Shown here: piece after piece, positions 11,468-21,150 of the stretch
Numbering within the stretch: the stretch's first letter is position 1
Layout of the letters: every line of letters starts with the position of its first letter
Source of the DNA: Orcinus orca
Taxonomy: Eukaryota > Chordata > Mammalia > Artiodactyla > Delphinidae
Assembly (NCBI RefSeq): GCF_937001465.1
Contig: NW_026044101.1
Span: forward strand, 1,550,001 to 1,614,000
Direction: 5' to 3'
Length of the DNA: 64,000 nucleotides
The notes under the pieces: generated by a model
What the model saw: only the letters and a program-made list of their open reading frames with translations
The model's database searches: none
Told to the model about the DNA's origin: nothing
Program-made: the position numbers and the translations under genes

Positions 11468-13037
11468 TTGGCCAAAAAGTGCGTACGTGTTTTTCCTGTA
11501 GGAAAAAACGCATACGCCCTTTTTGGCCAACCAAGCAAGCTTGCAAAGGAAATCTGCACTACAATGAAGTCTCACTTCCCCCCGTTCAAAGGGGCCATCT
11601 GAAAAAAGTGTAAAATCCAGAAAGGCAGGACAGGCCATGGAGACCTGGGAGCCTTGTTATGCTGATGGGCGGGATGTAAATTGCCAACAGCCACTAGGGT
11701 GAAGTGTATGGTGTTTCCTGAAACGTCTAAAAAACAAAGCAACAGAGCCTAGGGCATATCCACTTATGGTCCTATAGCTTGGGGAAATTAAAATGAAAAA
11801 GACACAGCCACCCCAATGTTTGGGACGGCTCTGTTTACAAGCACCTCGTTTATGGTACAAGTTCAATATCGCAGAAAGTGAGAAATGGATAAAGAATCTG
11901 TGGTACTTACGTACAATGCAATATCACTCAGCAATGAAATCTATGTCATCAGGCCCGTAGCAGGATAATGTGTGGATTCAGGCATGATGATTCTAACTGA
12001 AATAAGTCACACAGAAAAAGAAACATTATAAGATATCACTAATACACGGAATGTAAACTTGGCTACACAGGAACTGAATTACAAAACAGAACAGGGTCTC
12101 AAATTTAGAAAACCAACTTATGCTTGCTTAAGGGGAAAGGTGAGTTGGGGTGCTGCATAAAACCAGAGATTGAAATGAGCACAGATAATGTTCCTTAAGC
12201 CAGATATGGAATAGACAAGAGCTACTACTTGCTCAATGAAATGGACTCAACACCCCATATTAAACGCCTAAGAATGTACCTGACTAGTAAGTATCTTAAA
12301 ACCTATGGATTGCTATGTCTCTGAAAGAGAATCAAGCGTGTGTACAGGGGCATAAACGCAGCAGTGATAGGATTGGAGAGGTTCGGTGAGCAAATGAAGA
12401 CCCTTTGAAGTCATATTGCATGGTACCCATTCCACGGGTCTCAACTCTCCAGGTTTAAGGGATTCTTCCTTCAGCTAAAACATGCATGTGGAACCCAGAG
12501 TATGATCAACCGTGTTATTGGGAGACGTGTTCCAATATGTCTCAGTTCTCGTCCCCTGGTACTCAGGTGCAACATTCCAGACGCTTTACTAACACTCTCC
12601 CGACTTGGAGAGTCAGTGCCTTTAACCTCCTGTTTGGCCCAGTTTGCAATTTCTGTGGAAGATGAACAGGAATAGGGAGAACCAATGAGAGACTAGCTGG
12701 AGGTGTCTGGACGGGCAAATTTAACTCTCATTTCCCACCAGGAAGAGGAAATAACCAAAGGCTCAGTGTGCCATGCCAAACCATTTTACTGTCTGAAGCA
12801 ATCCTGCGGTGTTGCAGCCAGCTCACAAGAGAGCGAGTTGAAGAAAGGAGCTCAGGGGCACTGTAATTCACAAACTTGCAGTGTTATAAATGACAGCTAT
12901 CATCAAAAAATATACTGAAGTAAGGCTGCCAAGAGGACTTGAAAGTGGGGTAGAGTTACAAGAAACTGATTTCAGGAGGTAGAATGGAATTGCATTTAAA
13001 GCATAGGAAAAGAGGCAGAACGTCGACAATGATGCAC
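11468..13037 (+). repeat. Satellite monomer, young type (1,570 bp), palindrome centre deleted
   Basis: A complete monomer. The palindrome (11468-11530) has lost about 9 bp at its centre, leaving cctgtagg between the arms, and has gcgtacgtg in the left arm. This centre deletion is not the same as the one at 50457-53649, so it arose separately. The region near 12771-12800 has private changes (ccaaaccattttactgtctg). Confidence 0.92.
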
Positions 13038-14616
13038 TTGGCCAAAAAGGGCGTATGCATTTTTTCCTGAATATATTCAGGAAAAAACGCATACGCCCTT
13101 TTTGGCCAACCAAGCAAGCTTGCAAAGGAAATCTGCACTACAATGAAGTCTCACTTCCCCCGGTCAAAAGGGCCATCTGAAAAAAGTGTAAAATCCAGAA
13201 AGGCAGGACAGGCCATGGAGAACTGGGAGCCTTGTTATGCTGATGGGCGGGAGGTAAATTGCCAACAGCCACTCGGGAGAAGTGTATGGTGTTTCCTGAA
13301 ACATCTAAAAAACAAAGCAACAGAGCCTAGGGCACTTCCACTTATGGTCATATAGACTAGGGAAATTAAAATCAAAAAGACACAGCCACCCCAAAGTTTG
13401 GGATGGCTCTGTTTACAAGAACCTCGTTTACGGTACAAGTTCAATATCGCAGAAAGCAAAAAATGGATAAAGAAGTTCTTGTACTTACATACAATGCAAT
13501 ATCACTCGGCAATGAAATCTATGTCATCAGGCCCGTAGCAGCATAATGAGTGGATTCAGGTATGATGATTCTAACTGAAATAAGTCACACAGAAAAAGAA
13601 ACATCATAAGATATCACTAATGCATGGAATGTAAACTTGGCTACACAGGAACTGAATTAAAAAACAGAACAGGGTCTCAAATTTAGAAAACCAACTTATG
13701 CTTGCTTAAGGGGAAAGGTGAGTTGGGGTGCTGCATAAAACCAGAGATTGAAATGAGCACAGAGAAAGTTCCTTATGCCAGATATGGAATAGACAAGAGC
13801 TACTCCTTGCTCAACGAAATGGACTCAACATCCCATATTAAACGCCTAAGAATGTACCTGACTAGTAAGTATCTTAAAACCTATGGATTGCTATGTCTCC
13901 GAAAGAGAATCAAGCGTGTGTACAGGGGCATAAACGCAGCAGTGATAGGATTGGAGAGGTTCGGTGAGCAAATGAAGACCCTTTGAAGTCATATTGCATG
14001 GTACTCATTCCACGGATCTTAACTCTCCAGGTTTAAGGGATTCTTCCTTCAGCTAAAACATGCATGTGGAACCCAGAGTATGATCAACCGTGTGATCGGG
14101 AGACGTGTTCAAATATGTCTCAGTTCTCGTCCCCTGGTACTCGGGTGCAACGTTCCAGACGCTTTACTAACACTCTCCCGACTTGGAGAGTCAGTGCCTT
14201 TAACCTCCTGTTTGGCCCAGTTTGCAATTTCTGCGGAAGATGAACAGGAATAGGGAGAACCAATGAGAGACTAGCTGGAGGTGTCTGGACGGGCAAATTT
14301 AACTCTCATTTCCCACCAGGAAGAGGAATTAACCAAAGGCTCAGCATGCCGTGCAGGAACCAGATTAGGGCCTGAAGCAATCTTGCGGTGTTGCGGCCAG
14401 CTCACAAGAAAGCGAGTTGAAGAAAGGAGCTCAGGGGCACTGTAATTCACAAACCTGCAGAGTTATAAATGACAGCTATCGTCCAAAAATATACTGAAGT
14501 AAGGCTGCAAAGAGGACTTGAAAGCGGGGCAGAAGTGCAGGAAACAGATTTCAGGAGGTAGACTGGAATTGCATTTAAAGCATAGGAAAAGAGGCAGAAC
14601 GTCCACAATGATGCAC
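13038..14616 (+). repeat. Satellite monomer, young type, first of unit A (1,579 bp)
   Basis: A complete monomer whose palindrome (13038-13109) has one left-arm-only change (gcatttttt). It shares private variants with the first monomers of unit B and of the array after it: gggaggtaaattg near 13248 and ccttatgccagatatgg near 13771. It therefore groups with the higher-order unit rather than with its left neighbours. Confidence 0.92.
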
Positions 14617-15406
14617 TTGGCCAAAAAGGGCGTATGCGTTTTTTCCTGAATATATTCAGGAAAAAACGCATACGCCCTTTTTGGCCAACCAAGCAAGCTT
14701 GCAAAGGAAATCTGCACTACAATGAAGTCTCACTTCCCCCCAGTCAAAAGGGCCATCTGAAAAAAGTGTAAAATCCAGAAAGGCAGGACAGGCCATGGAG
14801 AACTGGGAGCCTTGTTATGCTGATGGGCGGGATGTAAATTGCCAACAGCAACTCGGGAGAAGTGTATGGTGTTTCCTGAAACATCTAAAAAACAAAGCAA
14901 CAGAGCCTAGGGCACTTCCACTTATGGTCCTATAGCTTAGGCAAATTAAATTCAAAAAGACACAGCCACCCCAAAATTTGGGACGGCTCTGTTTACAGGA
15001 ACCTCTTCTGTAGCACAAGTTAAATATGCCAGATAGCAAATAATGGATAAAGAAGTTGCGGTACTTACGTACAACAGAATACCTCTCAGCAATGAAAACT
15101 ATGTCACCAGGCCCGTACCAGCATAATGAGTGGATTGAGGCACGGTGATTCTAAGTGAAAAAAGTGACACAGAAAAAGAAACATCATAAGGTATCACTAA
15201 TACACGGAATGTGAACTTGGCTACACATGAACTGAGTTACAAAACAGAACAGGGTCTCAAGTTTAGAAAACCAACTTATGCTTGCTTAAGGGGGAAGGTG
15301 AGTTGGGGTGCTGCGTAAAACCAGAGTTTGAATTTAGCACAGATACCGTTCCATAAGCCAAATATGTAATAGACAAGACCTACCCCTTGCTCAACAAAAT
15401 GGACTC
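14617..15406 (+). repeat. Truncated satellite monomer at L1 junction, unit A
   Basis: It starts with a perfect 72-bp palindrome (14617-14688) and reads as a young monomer to about 14995. It then switches to an older variant (acaggaacctcttctgtagc, caagttaaatatgcc) and stops at caacaaaatggactc, where L1 sequence takes over. The change of type within one monomer suggests a conversion or crossover edge. Confidence 0.9.
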
Positions 15407-16146
15407 CACAATGAGGTATCACCTCACACCTGATAGAATGGTCATCATCAGAAAATCTACAAACAAAAAATGCTGGAAAGGGTGTGGAGAAAAGGAACCC
15501 TCTTCCACTATTGTTGGGAATATAAATTGATACAGTCACTATGGAGAACAATATGGAGTTTCTTAAGAAACTAACAATAGAATTACCATATGATACAGCA
15601 ATCCCAGTACTGGACATATACCCAGACAAAACCATAAATCAAAAAGAGACATTCACCGCAATGTTCATTGCCTCACTCTTTACAATATCGAGGTAATGGA
15701 AGCAACCTAAATGCCCACAGACAGACGAATGCATAAAGCTGTGGTACATATATAAAATGGAATATTACTAAGCCATGAAAAGGAATGAAATTGGGTCATT
15801 TGTAGAGACGTCGATGGATCTAGAGACTGTCATACAGAGTGAAGTAAGTCAGAAAGAGAAAAACAAATCTTGTATATTCATGCATATATGTGGAACCTAG
15901 AAAAACTGTACAGATTAACCATTTTGCAAGGCATAAATAGAGCAACAGATGTAGACAACAAACGTATGGACAACAAGGGGGAAAGCTGTTGGGGGGGTTG
16001 GTGGTGGGAGGAGTTGAGAGACTGGGATTGGCATGTATACATTTATATGTATAAAATAGATAACCAATAAGAACCTGCTGTATAAAAATATAAAATAAAA
16101 TTCAAAATTAGAAAGAAATAAAATTTAAAAAATAAAACAGTAAAAA
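15407..16146 (+). mobile_element. L1 3' end fragment, unit A
   Basis: A 5'-truncated LINE-1 piece. The first 430 bp or so encode broken L1 ORF2 C-terminus: in one frame or another one can read YHLTPDRM, KSTNKKCWKGCGEK and WKQPK-like motifs, with stops between. The 3' UTR follows with a G-rich purine tract (about 15975-16030) and an A-rich end (about 16090-16146). It is closer to ordinary cetartiodactyl L1 than the L1-derived part of the satellite, so it is a later L1 copy. It begins at about the same L1 position as the L1 part of every satellite monomer. Confidence 0.9.
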
Positions 16147-17592
16147 CAATTATTCCCTTCACATACATGTATTTATATGAATAAATTATTTCCATGCTTA
16201 TATCTGTAAATACAAAAAAGAGGAATAAAATCTACCTTGAACCAAAAACGAAAAAGAGAAAAGAAACACAGAACCCACCAGTTCCACAGAGGAAAACCGT
16301 ATCAGGGCACTTGCTCCAGTTGTAAACAATTCTGAAGTTGGTCAGTGGTGGGGAATCGTCTCCCATTCAGCCAGCAGCCCCCACGCAACAAGCGTCCTCA
16401 TTGCAAAGCTGGGGCACCGTGCCGAGGCATCTGTGAGTAAACGTGAGCTGAGCCCCAGGCCAGTTGCTGCTGAACTATTCCCACCCGTCCCAGGTAAAAC
16501 ACCTGAATATATACAAGGACTTGAAAGCCTAGAGGAAGGGCCATAGAGCCACACGAGTGACAGCATGCCGGCCGACTTGGTGCCTGCAGGCCAGCCAGGA
16601 TGGTCCTGGCCCTGGGTGCTCTTCTGGAAGATTTCCATTTCCCTGCCTGAGATACCCGTCCTGTCCCTGCCCCCACTGCTTTTTTCCTTCCTCACCTCTG
16701 CCCAGGGAGAAATTCCAGCAGCAGGTATGGGTGACACATCCTCTTCTTTAGCAGGTGGCAGCCTGGCAACTGCTGCAGAAAGTCCAGCAGAGCCCCACTC
16801 ACACTGGGCCACCCACAAAGCCGTGGCCTCTCACTCCCTCCCACCAGCCCAGCCCCGAGACTGCTGACAGGGCAGAGAAAATGGCGTCAGGCACGGCTGC
16901 AGGGTCTCTTGCTGCCTGGAGTGGTATTTATATTGATCTCAACCCAGGCACACCTGGGGAGGGCTGGCCGGCACGGTAAGGCTGCCCAGGTCAGCCAATC
17001 ATCACCCCTCAGGGGCTCACAGTTGCAGAAAATGGAACTTGCTGAACCGGCCAGGTCCAAGGAACAGGTGTGGGCTCCTGAGAGTCAGGATAGACAAGGG
17101 GCTGCAGCTTTGGCTTGTTTTCTAATCATTTTATCTGGCCCATGAGTGGGAGACAACTTCAAGAAAACCCTCTCCTAATGAGAGGAACCCAGGAGTCAGG
17201 GAGAGGAGGGGTGGGTGGTGGTTGGAGACAGAGGCCTGGTGCCCCAGGTGCAGTGGAAGTCTCTGGAAGACCAGGTGGAGGGAGGCCGCACAGAGTGATG
17301 CCCAGGGTCACAGACCTGTCGCAGCTGCTGTCTGTTAGTTCAAGTCCTGCTCTGAGGTGCTCTGTGTCAGCTCTGAGCGACAGGTGAGCTGGGTGTGCTC
17401 TGCAATGAGGGCTATGTACACAGTTCCTGTGTGCCCAGCCCTGCCACGGTACCTGCAAGGGTAGCTCTGTATCCTGGGAGTGGCCTGACCACAAGAGCCC
17501 CGTGGGCTGGGGTGGGGGTGGGGTACCTGCCCACGTGAGCTCCATATTCTGGGATTGGTCTGACCACGAGAGCCCCATGGGCTGCTGGGGAC
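16147..17592 (+). other. GC-rich block with no recognised gene, unit A
   Basis: Non-satellite sequence: AT-rich to about 16260, then GC-rich. Short open frames exist on both strands (up to 158 codons on the minus strand at 16342-16818), but none resembles a protein I know and they overlap each other. Since retroviral pol follows directly on the plus strand, this could be decayed upstream retroviral sequence or captured host DNA. The sequence alone does not decide. Confidence 0.5.
17450..17590 (+). repeat. Two-copy tandem repeat of about 70 bp, unit A
   Basis: Two diverged units begin with tacctgc at 17450 and 17524. Both contain ctgacca, c(a/g)agagcccc and gggctg, and they are joined by a G/T-rich stretch (ggggtgggggtgggg). 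The duplication is older than the higher-order unit because copies B and C have it too, at about 29055 and 57987. Confidence 0.7.
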
Positions 17593-18660
17593 CTGGTAAA
17601 GGATGTCAGGACAGTCAGTGAAGCCACCGAGGATATACCTCCAGCTGCTCCTAATTCCTACACCCTGCTGGTCATTCTACCAACCACCAGGACATGGTAT
17701 TCTGTATTAGTCTTCAATGATGCCTTCTTTTGTATTCCATTAGTCCCAGAGTCACAAGAAATTTTGGCTTGTGAGTGGCAGGACTCAACGTACAACTAAA
17801 ACAATACTTCCGGGCCGTCTTGCCCCAAGGGTGCAAAAATTCCCACACCATCTTTGGGGAAAGCTTAGCTAAAGACCTAAAAGTTCTACCTCTGGAAAAG
17901 GAAATCCTCCTTCAGTACGCAGACGACATTCTGATCGCCAGCCCTACTAAGGAGGCCTCTGAACTACCAAGCCAATAAAGGATAGAAGTTGTCCAAGAAA
18001 AAGCTCAAATATCACAGACTGCGGTGACCTGCCTGGGCTTCATTCTCACAGAAGGTCGGAGAAGCCCATCCCAGGAAAGGGAAGAAACCATTTGCAGCCT
18101 TACCCCTTTCTAAAACTAGAAGACAGCTTAGGGGTTCCTGGGGAGGCCAGGGTTTGCTGCTTCTGGATCCCTAACTACAGTCTACTAGCTGGGCCTCTAT
18201 ATGAAACACTGAAAGGAAAAGATGATGATCCTTTTGAATAGAATCCAGAAGTGGCCTTTCAAGAATGGAAAGAGCAGTCAATTCAGACCCTTGCCCTGGA
18301 ACTCCCTAATTTAGCTAAACCCTTTGACCTTTACATTCCCGGTGAAAGGTGAATCGCCATTGGAGAATTAGTGCAAAAACTGGGACCACTTGAAATGGAA
18401 CAATGCAAGAATGCCATCCAGGTAGGATAAACTACGGTCACCAAGGGGTTTGGCCCACTGCCACATCTGGCCAAGATACTGGCAGTATCTAAAAACCTGG
18501 AAATCAGCAGCCCAAAAGGCCACCTCCCTCCTAAGGGAAAAGGACCCCACGTGGTGATCCTAACCACCAACCATGCCCTGAAGTTGCAGGGTTCGCTCCG
18601 TGGGCACACCAACCTCGAGTGAGGAGGCCCTCCAACTCCAACATCCAGAGAGATAACCGG
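17593..18660 (+). pseudogene. Endogenous retrovirus pol relic (reverse transcriptase to RNase H), unit A
   Basis: A decayed class I (gammaretrovirus-like) pol on the plus strand. Frame 1 (17593-17799, 68 codons) holds the start of the RT palm with the motif A aspartate at codon 43 (context FNDAFF, positions 17719-17721). A second open frame (17775-17978) holds LPQG at residues 16-19 and the catalytic YADD at 48-51 (17916-17927). A piece with CLGFILTEG follows to about 18112. Further fragments resemble the connection domain (WIPNY, PFDLYI) and RNase H (to about 18600), separated by frameshifts and stops. The integrase region is not recognisable. The relic cannot encode an enzyme. Confidence 0.85.
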
Positions 18661-18959
18661 GGGCAACAGGGCACCATGACGACTCGTGTGAACATCACTT
18701 GACCTGGAGTTTCTCTCATAAAACAACAAGAGTGTGTCCCAAAAGAGTAGACTACTGCTTGCAGGACTTACTGCACCCAGAGGGGAGCTAATAATCTTGG
18801 CGGGGGAACCGTATACCACACTGTCACCATAGAAAAGCCTACAGACACCGTGATGATGGTGGCCAATAAGACCGGCTGGACTCCTGTTTACTTCAAAAGG
18901 CTGTTGACTCAGTGGCCATCATGGTCCTTGATCACCACTGACCCTGGACTGTCTGGGAG

Positions 18960-19085
18960 TTGAGCGGGCAGGGCTCTGACACCTGGTGCTGTTTGTACGT
19001 TAATTCAGGGGCCTAATTGAAGAAAGCGCAGACTACTGGTCAGAGCATCTAGGCTGGCAGAAACGGTCAGCCTAAGGTGGCCGAA
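18960..19085 (+). pseudogene. Possible retroviral env transmembrane relic, unit A
   Basis: A short plus-strand stretch reading TWCCLYVNSG resembles the CC motif region of class I retroviral transmembrane subunits. It is cut by a stop, and a further fragment in another frame follows (EESADYWSEHLGW). Only about 300 bp separate it from the pol relic, so integrase and most of the surface subunit are missing. The match is short and may be coincidental. Confidence 0.35.
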
Positions 19086-19379
19086 CAAATGTGGGGCGGG
19101 GTGAAACCGGCCCCCACAGCGTCTCTGCACATCTCTTTCCTGGACCCTTAAAGGTCATTAGAATCTATAACACTTCCAATGCTGGTGCTCAGGTGGACGA
19201 GCAGGGAGGCTGGGGGCCTGGGGACAATCAACGTCACCTGGAGGCTGCTGGGGAGAAGCTCTGACCCTCGTCCCCGGGTATGAGGGCTCCCAACTCAGCA
19301 CTCAGCAGTTACAGAAGAAGGGTCTGCACCCTCAGCACTCCAAGAATGAGGAATGGGACAAAAGGCAGAGGAGGGGTTT

Positions 19380-19860
19380 GTCCCCAGCAAAGCCCATTAA
19401 AAATCCCTGGGAGATAAAAATAGAATCTGGGCAATAAAGTCAAGTCTAACCTTTTTTATCCTTTGTGCTTTGTCTAATTTCATGTGCTCCTAGGGTCCCG
19501 CATGCAGAGGTTCCACACCCGGCACTTCAGACCAGATTTCCTAGTGCAGAATGGCTGGGACGACACCTCAGCTCCTGGGGCCCAGTGCAGACTCCGCGAT
19601 ATAGAGCCTGAGCTCCAGCCAACCCAGCCCTCGAGAGCTCCGCCCCCTCCCTCCCACTGACTCTGACAGGATCTCTACACAGCAGTCCAGCCCACAGCCC
19701 ACGGGGTAGTGCATGCTCTCACCTCTCCATTCTCTGATCAAAATATAAAGTTTCCTTTGCTTGTGAACCAAACTCAGTCTCGATCTGTTGGCCCCAATGA
19801 CATTGGGCAGGGGGACACTTGTTGGGGTCCACTCTGGAGGATCAGTAACAGAAATTGAGA
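19380..19860 (+). mobile_element. LTR-like segment, unit A
   Basis: Downstream of the pol and env remnants lie features expected of a retroviral LTR in the right order: two polyadenylation-like sites (aataaag near 19433 and atataaag near 19743, the latter also TATA-like), a GC box (ctccgccccctcc near 19639), and a 3' part rich in pyrimidine and GT. No matching 5' LTR and no clear TG...CA ends were found, so the boundaries are guesses. It could also be ordinary host DNA. Confidence 0.35.
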
Positions 19861-20183
19861 CTATTGTAACCTCAATGAACAGATGTGTGAGCCCAACTGT
19901 AGTTAACATAGAACAGTGTATAAGGCTCGGGTAAAATAAGATGTTTCTAACACTTCCATTTGATATTTCCATCACTTTATTATAAGCAAGTTCAGTGAAA
20001 AGGTTTGTCTTATTTGTCAGGTCAATATTAGAGAAACGAAGTGATTTCTTTCCAAGGATGTACATCTAATAATCTTGGTTAAAGCTTCAATCTTGTTTTA
20101 AATGCTTTTCCATTGAAAATGATACCTCTCTTTCAGCTCCCCCATTTCTGAGAAGTATAAAATCTTATAATTTATTATTACCA
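19861..20183 (+). other. AT-rich spacer, unit A
   Basis: About 320 bp of AT-rich sequence with no satellite, L1 or retroviral resemblance that I can see. The first part of a 165-codon minus-strand open frame (19568-20065) covers it. That frame is open in all three copies but resembles nothing I know. Confidence 0.4.
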
Positions 20184-20350
20184 AAGGGGAAAGGTGGGAG
20201 GAGGGATAAATTAACAGTTTGGGATTAACACATACACACTGCTATGTATAAAATAGATCATCAACAAGGAACTACTGTATAGCACAGGGAACTACACTCA
20301 ACATTTTGCAATAACCTATAAGGGGAAATAATCTGAAAAAGAATAGATAT
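20184..20350 (+). mobile_element. L1 3' UTR relic joining unique block to satellite, unit A
   Basis: Near-consensus L1 3' UTR: aaggggaaaggtgggagg, then tgtataaaatagatcatcaa, then actgtatagcacaggg, and ending at aatctgaaaaagaatag. The same stretch exists in satellite monomers in a much more altered form. It therefore marks where the array re-enters L1-derived sequence, in a less decayed version. Confidence 0.85.
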
Positions 20351-21150
20351 TTTTATTGACATCCTCTATCAATGACAGTTAAAGTGTAACCTAAGGGAAG
20401 CTGGTGGTGAGTGCTTCTGACCCTGAAGACTTCAATCATCTAAAGTTTGGACTCTGCCTACTTCCCAAGGCCCTTAATGAACATATGTGTAGCCGTAGCT
20501 TAAAAAATTCCCCAGTTTGGGTTTCAGGGAGACACTGATTTTGAAAAAGCCCTGGTGTTCTCCTTACATGAATGGGACTCTTCCTACTGCTAAAACATGT
20601 CTGTCACACCCAGAGGATGGTATACCGTCTGATCGGGAAGAGTTTGGAAAAGGCATCTCATCTCCTCATCTCCTGGTGCTCGGGTTCACCCCTCCAGCGT
20701 CTTTACTAACAGTCTCCCCACTTGGAGAGGTCAGCACTGTCAACATCCTGTTGCGTACAGTTTGGAATTTGTCCAGAGGATGAAGCGGAAGGATGAGGAA
20801 CAATGAGAGACAAGTCCTAGGTGTTCAGACAGGCACATGTCACTCTAATTTCCAATCAGGAAGACGAATTGACCAAAGGCTAGGGTTGCCCATGGAAACA
20901 GTGTAGGGCTTGAGGAAATCCCACTGCTTTGTGACCAGTTCCCATAAACACAAGTTGAACAATGGAACTCAGGGGCAGTAAAATTCACGAAACTGCAGAG
21001 TTGAAAATATCCATCACTGAAAAATGTCTTGAGGAAAGTCAGAGAAAAGGACTTGTAAGCAAGGGAGAATGGCAGGAAAGGGATTTGAGGAGGTAGAAAG
21101 GACTCGCCATTAAGCACAAGAAAAGGAGCTGAACATTGCCAACATTGCAG
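20351..21150 (+). repeat. Half satellite monomer, old type, unit A
   Basis: The first 160 bp (to about 20510) resemble nothing else in the window. From about 20511 the sequence aligns with the non-L1 half of the satellite: gctaaaacatgtctgtcaca, cccagaggatgg, gatcggga and gaggatgaa are recognisable relatives of the young sequence. It ends at the next palindrome. Confidence 0.85.

Noticed and set aside
16342..16818. 158-codon minus-strand open frame and overlapping plus-strand frames in the GC-rich block
   Set aside because: GC-rich sequence gives long frames by chance. The frame is broken in unit C by a one-base loss, and no homology was recognised.
18331..18819. 162-codon minus-strand open frame, also in the other two units
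   Set aside because: It lies antisense to the decayed retroviral pol and resembles no protein I know. It is a shadow of the pol sequence.
19568..20065. 165-codon minus-strand open frame, the longest in the window and open in all three units (also 31173-31670 and 60105-60602)
   Set aside because: No recognisable domain. It runs across the LTR-like stretch and an AT-rich spacer, and its changes between copies alter amino acids freely. Being open in recent copies is not evidence of selection.
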